A DNA stretch of 64,000 nt, from the NCBI GenBank assembly GCA_036308645.1, contig JAXJVH010000001.1, positions 1 to 64,000 of the forward strand, read 5' to 3'. Of this stretch, positions 25,166-32,657 are shown one piece after another (position 1 is the stretch's first letter; every line of letters starts with the position of its first letter). The notes under the pieces are model-generated. The model worked only from the letters and a program-made list of their open reading frames with translations. It made no database searches and was not told the origin of the DNA. The stretch comes from RUG11462 sp036308645. GTDB taxonomy: Bacteria > Bacillota > Clostridia > Oscillospirales > Acutalibacteraceae. A program made the translations under genes and the position numbers.

Positions 25166-25864
25166 ATGAGCTGGATTGAAGAAAAAATCAAGGAAAACTA
25201 TATATTTGTCAGCGTGCTTAAAAAATCAGAAAATAAAGAGATTATAAGATTAAGGCACAAAAAGCTTGAAAAAGATATTATTATGAGAAAATTCAAAGGG
25301 TATGATGAAGTATATAAAATTCTTTCAGAGAATTATATTGAGAATATTCCGGAAGTTTTATCAGTTTCGCAGGACAACGATACTTGCATTGTCCTTGAAG
25401 AATTTATTAACGGTATGACAGTTTCGGAAATACTTGAAACAAGTCTTTTTGATGAAAAAAATGCAAAAGCCGTAGTAAAATCAGTTTGCAACGCTTTAAG
25501 ATTTTTACACACGCTTAATATAGTTCATCGAGATATAAAGCCTGAAAATATTATGATTGATTCCAACGGAAAGGTATATCTTATTGACTTTGACGCTTCC
25601 CGCATTTACAAAGCTTTTAAATCAGATGATACACGAATAATAGGCACAACAGGTTATGCGGCTCCCGAACAATTCGGAATAAATCAGACCGATTGCAGAA
25701 CCGATATTTTTGCTGTAGGTATTCTTATGAATGTAATGCTTACAGGCGAACACCCTTCTAAAAAGCTTTATAAAGGAAGTTTAAGAAAAATAATTGAAAA
25801 ATGTACAGAAGTTTCACCTGATGAAAGATTTCAATGTATAGAGGAATTAATAATAAAATTATAA
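25166..25864 (+). CDS. Small atypical Ser/Thr protein kinase
   Basis: A free 232-residue Hanks-type kinase domain with no membrane helix or PASTA repeats. HRDIKPEN (residues 121-128) is intact. The metal motif reads DFD (141-143) instead of DFG. TTGYAAPEQFG (161-171) is the activation segment and RTDIFAVGILM helix F. The N-lobe lacks a glycine-rich loop, having only VLKKSENKEIIRL where GxGxxG is expected. The likely ATP lysine is in IMRKF (about 42). The catalytic base is kept, so activity is plausible but ATP binding may be unusual. GGGAG precedes the ATG. Divergent from the HTH gene. Confidence 0.85.
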   Translation: MSWIEEKIKENYIFVSVLKKSENKEIIRLRHKKLEKDIIMRKFKGYDEVYKILSENYIENIPEVLSVSQDNDTCIVLEEFINGMTVSEILETSLFDEKNAKAVVKSVCNALRFLHTLNIVHRDIKPENIMIDSNGKVYLIDFDASRIYKAFKSDDTRIIGTTGYAAPEQFGINQTDCRTDIFAVGILMNVMLTGEHPSKKLYKGSLRKIIEKCTEVSPDERFQCIEELIIKL

Positions 25865-25887
25865 AAACTATGCTGACAGCATAGGAC

Positions 25888-25929
25888 AAACCGCCCGGCA
25901 ATGAGTATAATTTCATTGTCGGGCGGTTT
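25888..25929. terminator. Bidirectional terminator between kinase and XRE genes
   Basis: A 17-bp stem (25888-25904 with 25913-25929, core ACCGCCCGGCAATGA with one G-T mismatch) ends in TTTTT on the plus strand and serves both converging genes. A small hairpin ATGCT/AGCAT (25870-25881) precedes it. Confidence 0.88.
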
Positions 25930-25936
25930 TTAATAA

Positions 25937-26275
25937 TTATAATTCGTCTATTTTATCGGCTAATGCTTTTACGGTATTCATAAATACTGCAACCTTTTCC
26001 TTATTTTTATTCTTTAGCATAGCCGAGATATTTGAAAAATGAATTTCATTTGTATCAAATGAGTCAAACAAAAGATAATCAAGACTTATTTCAAGCGAGG
26101 TACAGATTTTAAATAAGGTTTCAAGCGAAGGGATTCTTGTTCCCCTCTCAATATGTCCGATATACGATACAGAAAGCGAGCATAATTCACTAAGTTGTTC
26201 TTGAGTCAGCTTTTTATTTTCCCTTGCTTTTCGTATTCTTGTACCGAGAGCATAATAGTCGATTTGTTTTTCCAA
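25937..26275 (-). CDS. XRE-family transcriptional regulator
   Basis: The protein of 112 residues opens with a classic Cro/CI HTH (RIRKARENKKLTQEQLSELC, then SVSYIGHIERGTRIPSLETL). A short C-terminal helical part, probably for dimerisation, follows. I place the start at TTG 26275, 8 nt after AGGAG. The GTG nine bases further up shares its G with the Shine-Dalgarno. It is divergent from an exported-protein gene, with duplicated promoter/operator-like repeats lying between the two, so it is likely to repress those genes and perhaps itself. Confidence 0.85.
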   Translation of the reverse strand: MEKQIDYYALGTRIRKARENKKLTQEQLSELCSLSVSYIGHIERGTRIPSLETLFKICTSLEISLDYLLFDSFDTNEIHFSNISAMLKNKNKEKVAVFMNTVKALADKIDEL

Positions 26276-26296
26276 TAAAATCACTCCTCGGATACT

Positions 26297-26325
26297 ATTA
26301 TAAGTGATTTTATAAAAAATATAAA
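26297..26325 (-). promoter_or_regulatory. Promoter of the XRE gene
   Basis: TTTATA (26325-26320), a 17-nt spacer and TATAAT (26302-26297) on the minus strand. Its -35 edge touches the first TTGACTAAAAG repeat, so a protein bound there could shut both directions. Confidence 0.6.
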
Positions 26326-26426
26326 TTGACTAAAAGAATTATATCTTGACAATAAGCATTATTTTGTTTATAATAAAATTGACTAAAAGGATTATTTATT
26401 GACAATTGTATAATTCTGTTTATAAT
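26321..26426 (+). repeat. Tandem 53-bp promoter/operator repeat (two units)
   Basis: Two units start with (A/T)AAATTGACTAAAAG(A/G)ATTAT (TTGAC at 26326 and 26379, exactly 53 bp apart). Each ends in a strong sigma-A promoter: TTGACA 26346-26351, 17 nt, TATAAT 26369-26374; and TTGACA 26399-26404, 16 nt, TATAAT 26421-26426. The first promoter occurs again at 27336. The TTGACTAAAAG element is a good candidate operator for the adjacent XRE protein. Confidence 0.75.
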
Positions 26427-26476
26427 TATTACAAAAGGCGTCAGCCTTTAAAAATATTTTTTGGAGGAATAACAAA

Positions 26477-27304
26477 ATGAACGAAGAAGAGAAAAAAACA
26501 ACAGGAAAAACTAACGAGGCAATACAGACGCCTTCATTTGCGCCATCTGATGAAGAAGCACAGCCGAGCTCAATAAATCAGGCTAAAAAATATAATAAAA
26601 AAACAATATTAGGAATTATAGCTGTTTTTATTGTTGTTATTTTAGTTTTTAGTGGCTGTTCAGGAATTTCGCTTATATCAGAAAACGATTTTAATGCCGG
26701 CGAAGAAGTTACTGATAAGCAATATGATGATGAAACCGAAGTCGAAGAAACTGAAAACGAAACTGAAGTTGAACAAGAGTCAGAGCATTTAATTGTTGAG
26801 GAATCAGATTTATCGGATTTGGGCGCACATTTTACTTTTGGTGCAGAAGATTTTATTCAAATGTATAACAATTTTAATACTGCAATATCCGAAACAAATA
26901 ATAATTATTCTGCATTTCATCTTCCTGAATTATCTGAATGGACAGCAGTTGAAGACGAAACAGTTAGAGGAAATTATTTTAAATCTTATTACTATATCAT
27001 CGACAAAATTATATTTACAATTTCAGTTGATGCCGAGGATAAAGTTAAACACATTAATTACACTGATAAAACATTAGAAACTTCATTTTCTACAATGGGT
27101 GCAATTTTAGCAATTGTATCCGATAACGGAAGTGTGGAAATGTTTAAGAAAATAGGCGATGAAATGATTAATCATTCTGATTGTAGTCATTATGTTATCG
27201 GTAATATATGTACAACAATTAATGACGACATGGTAATGGTTGACGCTGCCAGTGATTCGGTAATTGCTGATCTTGAAAACTCATATTATATAAATCTTGA
27301 TTAA
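26477..27304 (+). CDS. Single-pass exported protein of unknown function under XRE-linked promoters
   Basis: The protein of 275 residues has a polar cytoplasmic segment of about 40, one membrane helix (ILGIIAVFIVVILVFSG, 44-60) followed by Cys61, and a strongly acidic linker (about 74-105, many Glu/Thr/Val). A globular extracellular domain of about 160 residues follows. I recognise no family. GGAGG precedes the ATG. Between promoter and gene is a small hairpin AAAGGC-GTCA-GCCTTT followed by A/T-rich DNA (26434-26463), which may act as an attenuator. The next gene carries a copy of the same promoter, so the two are probably co-regulated. Confidence 0.75.
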   Translation: MNEEEKKTTGKTNEAIQTPSFAPSDEEAQPSSINQAKKYNKKTILGIIAVFIVVILVFSGCSGISLISENDFNAGEEVTDKQYDDETEVEETENETEVEQESEHLIVEESDLSDLGAHFTFGAEDFIQMYNNFNTAISETNNNYSAFHLPELSEWTAVEDETVRGNYFKSYYYIIDKIIFTISVDAEDKVKHINYTDKTLETSFSTMGAILAIVSDNGSVEMFKKIGDEMINHSDCSHYVIGNICTTINDDMVMVDAASDSVIADLENSYYINLD

Positions 27305-27335
27305 TTAAAAAATATTAAATCATAAAAAATTATAA

Positions 27336-27366
27336 CTTGACAATAAGCATTATTTTGTTTATAATA
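27336..27366 (+). repeat. Second copy of the XRE-linked promoter
   Basis: 31 bases are identical to 26345-26375, including TTGACA, a 17-nt spacer and TATAAT. Such exact identity in AT-rich intergenic DNA points to recent duplication or selection for shared control. Downstream, AATGTG/CACATT and GACGAT/ATCGTC inverted repeats lie in the leader. Confidence 0.8.
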
Positions 27367-27476
27367 TTTTAGGGAAAAATTTGATTTAAATACATTTTCT
27401 GACGATTTATGTATAAATTTAATGTGGATCGTCCAAATCACATTGACATATGTTTTTAATTTAGGGAGAGTTTTTT

Positions 27477-27902
27477 ATGAAAAAATTAATATCTTTTATT
27501 GTTATTGTTCTAATTGCAATATCACTTTTTGCCACATTAGGAGATGATAATACAGGTGCAATTATCGGGGGTAATAATGCAGATGAAGTTACTGAAGGTA
27601 ATAACATAGACGCAATTATTGAAGAAGCAGAAAAAAAAGTAAACCATACGGCTTATACTAAAATTGGATTCACCGCAACATCATATTCATCTAAAATCAT
27701 TTATGAAGATAATAACGATTACTATATTGTATGGGTAAAATTTTCTATTAGTGATGATAGTGATGATTTTTTTGGTGCTTGTTGTGTTAAAGTAAAAAGT
27801 TACGGAGATACAGCTGTAGCTTGGTCAACAACAAGTATAATGGCACCTGAATATGATTTTGAAAAACATCTTGACGAATTAAAAGCACAATTTACATTAT
27901 AA
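27477..27902 (+). CDS. Small secreted protein of unknown function
   Basis: The 141-residue protein has an N-terminal signal/anchor (KKLISFIVIVLIAISLFATL). A Gly/Asp-rich stretch follows, then a compact domain of about 95 residues with alternating strands (YYIVWVKFSIS, FGACCVKVKSYG). I recognise no family. GGGAGAG precedes the ATG. It is driven by a duplicate of the promoter in front of the preceding gene, about 110 nt upstream, and ends at its own terminator, so it is an independent transcript under the same presumed control. Confidence 0.7.
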   Translation: MKKLISFIVIVLIAISLFATLGDDNTGAIIGGNNADEVTEGNNIDAIIEEAEKKVNHTAYTKIGFTATSYSSKIIYEDNNDYYIVWVKFSISDDSDDFFGACCVKVKSYGDTAVAWSTTSIMAPEYDFEKHLDELKAQFTL

Positions 27903-27993
27903 ATATTTTAAAAATGTAGGCTTAGTAACAGGTATAGGCTTAATTTCAACCAATATTTCTAGCCTTATGAAAAATGAATAATATAAAGAATAG

Positions 27994-28020
27994 AAATACA
28001 GTTCGATGAGCTGTATTTTT
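27994..28020 (+). terminator. Terminator of the small secreted protein gene
   Basis: AAATACAG/CTGTATTT stem with a 9-nt loop followed by a T-run. Confidence 0.75.
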
Positions 28021-28048
28021 ATTTTTGTTTATAACAGAAATTCAAGCC

Positions 28049-28077
28049 TTGATTATTTTATAAAAACATATTATAAT
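28049..28077 (+). promoter_or_regulatory. Promoter of the small zinc-ribbon gene
   Basis: TTGATT (28049-28054), a 17-nt spacer and TATAAT (28072-28077). Confidence 0.7.
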
Positions 28078-28107
28078 AACATTATTAAAATTCAAAGGGT
28101 TTTAAAT

Positions 28108-28416
28108 ATGAAGAAGTGTAAATTTTGTGAGCAGGAGCTTCCTGATGAAATAAATTTCTGCCCATATTGTATGAAGAGTCAAAACTTCAAGAAAAAAGTA
28201 ACGCCAAAATCTATGGTGAGTTTTAGATTATATCAAAAACCCAAAAAGATTAGATTCAGCAAAAATCCTGTGATTTTATCACTGCAATATTTAATGTGCG
28301 TTGTAATAATTACTGTCGGGATTATTCTCAGCGCAGGCGTGCTTGTAGGTATTATTGATCTTTTTCTTGATTATGCAGAAGCAACAGCAAGAATAATACC
28401 GTTTTTGCCATATTAA
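28108..28416 (+). CDS. Small zinc-ribbon membrane protein
   Basis: The protein of 102 residues has an N-terminal zinc ribbon with Cys4, Cys7, Cys18 and Cys21 (CKFCEQ...CPYCMK). A basic linker (KKPKKIRF) follows, then one long or two short membrane helices (about 50-82). The start is ATG 28108, 9 nt after AAAGGG; the open frame extends 34 codons into the leader with no ribosome site. The function is unknown. It shares the head-plus-helix plan with the genes at 10056 and (reversed) 54686. Confidence 0.72.
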   Translation: MKKCKFCEQELPDEINFCPYCMKSQNFKKKVTPKSMVSFRLYQKPKKIRFSKNPVILSLQYLMCVVIITVGIILSAGVLVGIIDLFLDYAEATARIIPFLPY

Positions 28417-28446
28417 AAAAGATGCCAACTCATAAAGGCATCTTTT
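28417..28446 (+). terminator. Terminator of the small zinc-ribbon gene
   Basis: AAAAGATGCC/GGCATCTTTT stem followed by TTTTT. It begins at the stop codon. Confidence 0.82.
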
Positions 28447-28463
28447 TAATATGAAATAAAAAT

Positions 28464-28486
28464 CGGAACGAGCATAACTCGTTCCG
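28464..28486 (-). terminator. Terminator of tRNA-Leu
   Basis: Perfect 9-bp stem CGGAACGAG/CTCGTTCCG with a 5-nt loop and ATTTTTATTT after it on the minus strand, 3 nt beyond the tRNA CCA end. Confidence 0.88.
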
Positions 28487-28489
28487 ACA

Positions 28490-28576
28490 TGGTGCCGGTG
28501 ATCGGGGTCGAACCGATACGGTATCGCTACCACTGGATTTTGAGTCCAGCACGTCTGCCAATTCCATCACACCGGC
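28490..28576 (-). tRNA. tRNA-Leu (anticodon CAA)
   Basis: An 87-nt class II tRNA with encoded CCA. The acceptor stem GCCGGTG pairs with CACCGGC. The anticodon stem CTGGA/TCCAG encloses loop CTCAAAA, giving CAA, which reads UUG. A long variable arm (GGTAGCGATACC type) and the T arm ATCGGTTCGACCCCGAT complete it. It has its own promoter and terminator. Confidence 0.96.
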
Positions 28577-28612
28577 AAGTATAAAATTGAATCGTACTGA
28601 AACGACTTGATT

Positions 28613-28641
28613 ATTATACTATAACAAATTGAAAAAATCAA
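28613..28641 (-). promoter_or_regulatory. Promoter of tRNA-Leu
   Basis: TTGATT (28641-28636), a 17-nt spacer and TATAAT (28618-28613) on the minus strand. It overlaps the end of the ABC exporter operon. Confidence 0.75.
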
Positions 28642-28650
28642 GTATTTTTT

Positions 28651-30315
28651 TCAATTTTCCGTAGTAATTTCCCACTTTTTATTGCAAACTCCTAATGCTT
28701 GACGTCTATGAGTTACTATCATACAGGTTTTGCTTTCAAGATTTTTAAGATTTTCAAGTACAGTAGCCTCGGTTTTAGGGTCAAGAGCGCTTGTCGCCTC
28801 ATCAAGCAACAAAATCGGTGCGTCGGATAAAAGCGCACGTGCGATTGCAATTCGCTGAACCTGTCCCTCTGAAAGACCCAAGCCTTTTTCACCGATAACG
28901 GTGTCTATTCCGTGAGGCAATTTTTCAACAAACTCGTTTACACAGGAAAGTTCCAACGCTTTTTGCAATTTTTCCTGCGAAACATCTGAATTTACAAACA
29001 TAACGTTTTCCTTGATAGTGCCTGAAAAGATCATATTGCCTTGCGGAACATAAGAAAAAAGTTTTCTCGTATTAATTGAACAAGTATAAGTTTTATCTTC
29101 ACAGACCAAATCAATAGAACCTGAACGCGGAGTATAAACGCCGAGCATAATTTTAAATAAAGTACTTTTTCCTATACCTGAATGACCTATAATTGCCGCA
29201 AAATCGTCTTTTTCAATTTCAAAATTAAGATTATCAAAGACTTTATCACGTTTATAGGCGAAAGACAAGTTATTGATTTTTATATATTTAAGTTTACGGT
29301 AAATTTCATCATAATCAAGATTTTCTTCTGTAATTTCTTCATCGGGCATATCCTCGATTTCCATAATACGCTCTGCAGAAGCCATAGCGTTATAATACTG
29401 CGGAATCAATCCTGAAAAGGTCGAGAACGGTTGACGAACCTGTCCGACAAGTTGCATAATAGCCGTAAAAGAACCGTATGTAAAACTTAAATCGGTAATC
29501 AAACGGCCTGCACACCAAATAAACGCAAACAGGTATCCAACATACATTACACCGCTGTAGCAAGCGCCTGTAATAACTGAAAATAAAGCCTTTTTCATTT
29601 TTGCCTTAAAACAGTTTTTCTGTAATTCATTCGACTTTTCAGCCATATTGCTTTCATTTGAAAAAACTTTTACTGCTAACAAATTAGAAAGACATTCCTG
29701 CCAGAAAGACCGGACTTTATCGTCCTCTTCCTGAACTTTTTTATGCAGCAATTTTAATTTTTTTCGCATAAATTTAGTTGCGAAGAATACAATGATTCCC
29801 CCGACGCCGAATACAAGCGCAAACCAAGGCTCAAATATAACAATTACCACAAAAGCAAAAATTAATTTTACAATAACCGAAACAAATGACGGTAAAACGT
29901 TTGTAGCGCACGAACTTATAATAGAAACATCGGAAGTAAGTCTGTTTAACAAAGTACCGCTATGATATGAACTTATATCTTCAAACTTTTTCATTGTGAT
30001 TTTCTGAAAAAAGTTTGCCTTCATATTTAGTTCAATAGTCGCTCTGCATCTTTCGGTGAGATAATTTGTAAGCGCACCGAAAACCACCATAGCCGCATAA
30101 ATAGCAACAAGCACTACCACATAAACAAAAAAATCCGATAAATCTTTATTAGTAGCGCTATCAATTATGTATTTTGAAACCAATGCAATAACAGTACCGG
30201 CGCAAGCAAGCAAGGAATTTAATATAACTAACGCCAACACCATAGGCAACTGCTTTTTTATTGATTTGTACGTCCATTTTAAAGGTGTTCCTGCTTTTTG
30301 CTCTTTATTTTTCAC
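28651..30315 (-). CDS. ABC exporter with fused membrane and ATPase domains
   Basis: The protein of 554 residues has a six-helix type I exporter domain (about 20-310) then an ATPase. Walker A is GHSGIGKST (near 372), the Q-loop PQGN, the signature LSEGQ in place of LSGGQ, Walker B ILLLDEATSALD and the H-loop VTHRR. No N-terminal C39 peptidase domain is present. It is the last gene of the six-gene operon, its start overlapping the S26 peptidase gene by 11 nt. Processing by that peptidase plus export by this half-transporter homodimer is the natural reading. The cargo is unknown. No terminator is visible before the tRNA promoter. Confidence 0.93.
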   Translation of the reverse strand: MKNKEQKAGTPLKWTYKSIKKQLPMVLALVILNSLLACAGTVIALVSKYIIDSATNKDLSDFFVYVVVLVAIYAAMVVFGALTNYLTERCRATIELNMKANFFQKITMKKFEDISSYHSGTLLNRLTSDVSIISSCATNVLPSFVSVIVKLIFAFVVIVIFEPWFALVFGVGGIIVFFATKFMRKKLKLLHKKVQEEDDKVRSFWQECLSNLLAVKVFSNESNMAEKSNELQKNCFKAKMKKALFSVITGACYSGVMYVGYLFAFIWCAGRLITDLSFTYGSFTAIMQLVGQVRQPFSTFSGLIPQYYNAMASAERIMEIEDMPDEEITEENLDYDEIYRKLKYIKINNLSFAYKRDKVFDNLNFEIEKDDFAAIIGHSGIGKSTLFKIMLGVYTPRSGSIDLVCEDKTYTCSINTRKLFSYVPQGNMIFSGTIKENVMFVNSDVSQEKLQKALELSCVNEFVEKLPHGIDTVIGEKGLGLSEGQVQRIAIARALLSDAPILLLDEATSALDPKTEATVLENLKNLESKTCMIVTHRRQALGVCNKKWEITTEN

Positions 30316-30781
30316 CTTTTATCTTCCTCCAAATCAAAGAAGGGTTTTTAACTACTCTCTTTAACCTATCAAATTGCGGTTTGATTTTTCTTTTAAGCCA
30401 AAGTTTTTTTAAATAGTGATTATCCTTATCCCCGATTACACCTTCATAGCGTGTTTCGTCAATATAAATTGCTTTAACTTTTGCAATAACATCAGAAACA
30501 GTAATACCGTATTCCAAAGTTGTTTGATTATCGCCGCAAATAACGAGTTTTTCACCATTCATCTTCACGATTCTATGTAAAACGAACTGGCCGTTTTTAC
30601 GCTTATAAAGAATAATATCGCCTATTGATAAAAGACCCGGTTTAACTAAAATAACCGAATCTTTGCCCTGCCTTATCAACGGAAGCATACTTGTCCCCCT
30701 GGGGTAAAGCCTAAACTCTCCGGCGTCGGAAATAACCTCCTCGATTAATCCGACCATTTCACTCATAGGTAGGTTAATCAA
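30305..30781 (-). CDS. S24/S26-family signal-peptidase-like protease
   Basis: The protein of 158 residues carries the S26 nucleophile box GTSMLPLIRQGK (Ser31) and GDIILYKR. The second conserved strand is FVLHRIVKMNGEKLVICGDN, so His69 sits where SipW/ER-type enzymes use histidine instead of lysine. No clear transmembrane helix precedes the Ser, which is unusual for a signal peptidase; the C-terminus is strongly basic. The start is TTG 30781, 8 nt after GAGGA inside the pqqD-like gene (8-nt overlap); ATG 30766 lacks a ribosome site. It is predicted to remove a leader from the exported substrate. Confidence 0.82.
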   Translation of the reverse strand: MINLPMSEMVGLIEEVISDAGEFRLYPRGTSMLPLIRQGKDSVILVKPGLLSIGDIILYKRKNGQFVLHRIVKMNGEKLVICGDNQTTLEYGITVSDVIAKVKAIYIDETRYEGVIGDKDNHYLKKLWLKRKIKPQFDRLKRVVKNPSLIWRKIKGEK

Positions 30782-31040
30782 TCAGATTTTCCTCCTCAAG
30801 TCTTGAAACAAATTCATCAACCGCCTGCATTGCGATGTTTTCATCAAGATCTTCGTAATAATCAAGCATTTTTTTAACTACTTCTTCTTTTGTAGTTTCA
30901 GTCTGCATATTATCAAAAATAAATTTTGCCGAAGAATTTAAAGTAATGGAACCGTTGTAAATTTTGCTAAGTTCCCCTGTAGCCAATGCAAGATATGTAC
31001 CTGCAACTTCTCTTACAACAAAACCTTCTTTTATTTTCAT
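30774..31040 (-). CDS. PqqD-like peptide-recognition (RRE) protein
   Basis: The 88-residue protein matches PqqD-type winged-helix domains: KIKEGFVVREVAGTYLAL (strand block), ITLNSSAKFIFDNMQ, then TKEEVVKKMLDYYEDL and a C-terminal helix. Such proteins bind leader peptides of ribosomally made peptides and present them to modifying or processing enzymes. The start ATG overlaps the HPr-kinase-like stop by 4 nt (ATGA), so translation is coupled. There is no radical SAM or B2-type peptidase beside it, which is atypical. Confidence 0.85.
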   Translation of the reverse strand: MKIKEGFVVREVAGTYLALATGELSKIYNGSITLNSSAKFIFDNMQTETTKEEVVKKMLDYYEDLDENIAMQAVDEFVSRLEEENLID

Positions 31041-31753
31041 AAAACTTGTCCGCCTTTCATTGCGTTGTAACTAACCTCAGCCGCCGTTATATTCATTGTG
31101 CATTTCAATGACCATACATCTACTTTTTTCAATGCCGAATCAAGCATATCAAGAACTTTTACAATGTCCTCCGACGACTTCGGCACAATAATTTGATGAA
31201 CAATTTTGCCTGCGGCAGCGGATTTAGGCAACGGTGCAATTTCATCAACCTCACCGCGTTCTAAAAAGCAAATGGCTTTAAGAGGTGCTTTATCATTGAT
31301 GTTATATCCTTCTTTGCCGCACCAAGGAGTGCCGTAAGCATAAACTCTGCCGTTTTGCTCTCTTAAAATCGGTTTATCACCGTTAATAATCTTTATTTTA
31401 TCGCCGAGGAGTTTTTGCCATAGCCTGATATGAGTAGATTTGCCTACACCGCTTTTAGCGGTAAAAGCATACGCTTCTCCGTCGACGCTGATTACCGCGG
31501 CATGAAAAAGAAAAGCGTCATATTTCGGCAATGTATAAGCAATATTACGATACATACAAACGCTTTCAAGATAGCCTTCGGAAAATTCCTGTTGAGAAAC
31601 CTCTTTTTCGTGTTTAATTTCATCTTCCGAAGCAGAAACGTTAAAATCCGTTTCGATATTATCATCCACGATATAACCGCTGCACTGATTTTTTACAAAT
31701 TCAAACTTATTGTCGATACCGATAATAAAATCTGCGATTTTTATATTAAACAT
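31037..31753 (-). CDS. HPr-kinase/PEPCK-like ATPase
   Basis: The protein of 238 residues has FHAAVISVDGEAYAF then P-loop AKSGVGKST (99-107), followed by NGDKPILR and YGTPWCGKEGY, the pattern of HprK/P- and PEPCK-related kinases. The HPr-binding region and HprK C-terminal loop are absent, so it is not the carbon-catabolite kinase itself. Homologous proteins occur in lasso-peptide and related clusters, where some phosphorylate the peptide. It starts 3 nt after the lipoprotein stop and overlaps the PqqD-like gene by 4 nt. A role as a peptide-tailoring kinase is inference. Confidence 0.82.
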   Translation of the reverse strand: MFNIKIADFIIGIDNKFEFVKNQCSGYIVDDNIETDFNVSASEDEIKHEKEVSQQEFSEGYLESVCMYRNIAYTLPKYDAFLFHAAVISVDGEAYAFTAKSGVGKSTHIRLWQKLLGDKIKIINGDKPILREQNGRVYAYGTPWCGKEGYNINDKAPLKAICFLERGEVDEIAPLPKSAAAGKIVHQIIVPKSSEDIVKVLDMLDSALKKVDVWSLKCTMNITAAEVSYNAMKGGQVL

Positions 31754-31756
31754 ATT

Positions 31757-32116
31757 TTAAAAAATATCCTCAACGTATGGATCTGTACCACCTTTTACTT
31801 CATAAGTAGGAGCAGTTGTTTTACTTTTTTTATTTGACTTTTTTGTAGTTTTTTTAGTAACCGTTTTTGCCTCGGTAACATAATTTCCTTCGTTGTCGGT
31901 AACTCTTTCACCGTTTGTATTGGTAACCACTACATAAACTGTTTCTACTTCCTCATCTGTAACAACATCTGACGCTTCTGTTGTGGTAGTTTCAATGGTT
32001 TTTACATCAGGAGCATTAGTATCCTCATCATTTGACTTTTTACCGCAAGATGAAAAGGATGTAGCCAAAGTCAATAAAACTGCAACACAAATTAAATATG
32101 AAATAATTTTTTTCAT
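31757..32116 (-). CDS. Small Thr/Lys-rich lipoprotein
   Basis: The protein of 119 residues has a signal peptide KKIISYLICVAVLLTLATS with lipobox FSSC (Cys24). The rest is low-complexity: acidic Thr-rich, then VYVVVTNTNGERVTDNEG, then basic KKTTKKSNKKSKTT, ending KGGTDPYVEDIF. It looks like an extended wall-spanning lipoprotein with a short C-terminal tag. It lies 3 nt before the HPr-kinase-like gene, so it belongs to the export operon and could be its client or an anchor. The function is unknown. AAAGGAG precedes the ATG. Confidence 0.78.
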   Translation of the reverse strand: MKKIISYLICVAVLLTLATSFSSCGKKSNDEDTNAPDVKTIETTTTEASDVVTDEEVETVYVVVTNTNGERVTDNEGNYVTEAKTVTKKTTKKSNKKSKTTAPTYEVKGGTDPYVEDIF

Positions 32117-32131
32117 TATAAAATCTCCTTT

Positions 32132-32593
32132 TTAATATCTGCCGGACCAAATTTCATATACTTCGTTTCCTACGCCGTTTAAATCAAGTAAATCAACAAC
32201 GCCGTTGCCGTCAAAATCTGCTTTTTTAAGCCAGTTAGCGGAAAAATCAATATTATTATAATTTGTAAGGTACTTTTCAATCATTTTATAATCATTTTTA
32301 TCAAAACTGCTGTCGCCGTTATTATCCCATAAAGCAACGCCCATTGCAGTCATATCTTTTTGTTCAATTTTACCGTTACCGTCAAAATCAAATTTACTTT
32401 CATCAACAACACCGGAAATCGAAAGATTTAAAACTTTTCTTTTAAGCAGCTTATAATCATTAACATCGCAAACTCCGTCGCAGTTAATATCACCTTTTAC
32501 AGTTGTAGGCTCAACTGCTAAAACAGATGTAAAAGCAGTTATACTGCAAATTATCAGCGCTAAAATAGTTCCTACAAAAAACCTTTTTTTCAT
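32132..32593 (-). CDS. Secreted dockerin-like calcium-binding protein
   Basis: The protein of 153 residues has a signal peptide (MKKRFFVGTILALIICSITA) and then only EF-hand-like loops: GDINCDGVCDVND, DFDGNGKIEQKD, DNNGDSSFDKND and DFDGNGVVDLLD. These four loops make two type I dockerin-like pairs, with no catalytic module. The start is ATG 32593 with AAGGAG ahead; the GTG upstream is rejected. It is the first gene of the six-gene operon, 15 nt before the lipoprotein. Dockerins bind cohesins in Ruminococcus-type cellulosomes; a free double dockerin could be an adapter or a calcium sensor. Confidence 0.82.
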   Translation of the reverse strand: MKKRFFVGTILALIICSITAFTSVLAVEPTTVKGDINCDGVCDVNDYKLLKRKVLNLSISGVVDESKFDFDGNGKIEQKDMTAMGVALWDNNGDSSFDKNDYKMIEKYLTNYNNIDFSANWLKKADFDGNGVVDLLDLNGVGNEVYEIWSGRY

Positions 32594-32657
32594 TAGATAC
32601 ACTCCTTGATATATACATTCTTTAAATTAAAATAACTGCATTTTATATATCAGGTTA

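Noticed and set aside
25166..25864. PASTA kinase acting on IreB
   Set aside because: No membrane helix or PASTA repeats, and ireB lies 8 kb away with its own promoter.
24672..28576. Genomic island integrated at tRNA-Leu
   Set aside because: The region is accessory-looking and beside a tRNA, but I found no repeat of the tRNA 3' end near 24.6 kb and no integrase.
31037..31753. HPr kinase/phosphorylase for carbon catabolite control
   Set aside because: P-loop is present but the HPr-binding and C-terminal HprK parts are missing, and it sits in an export operon.
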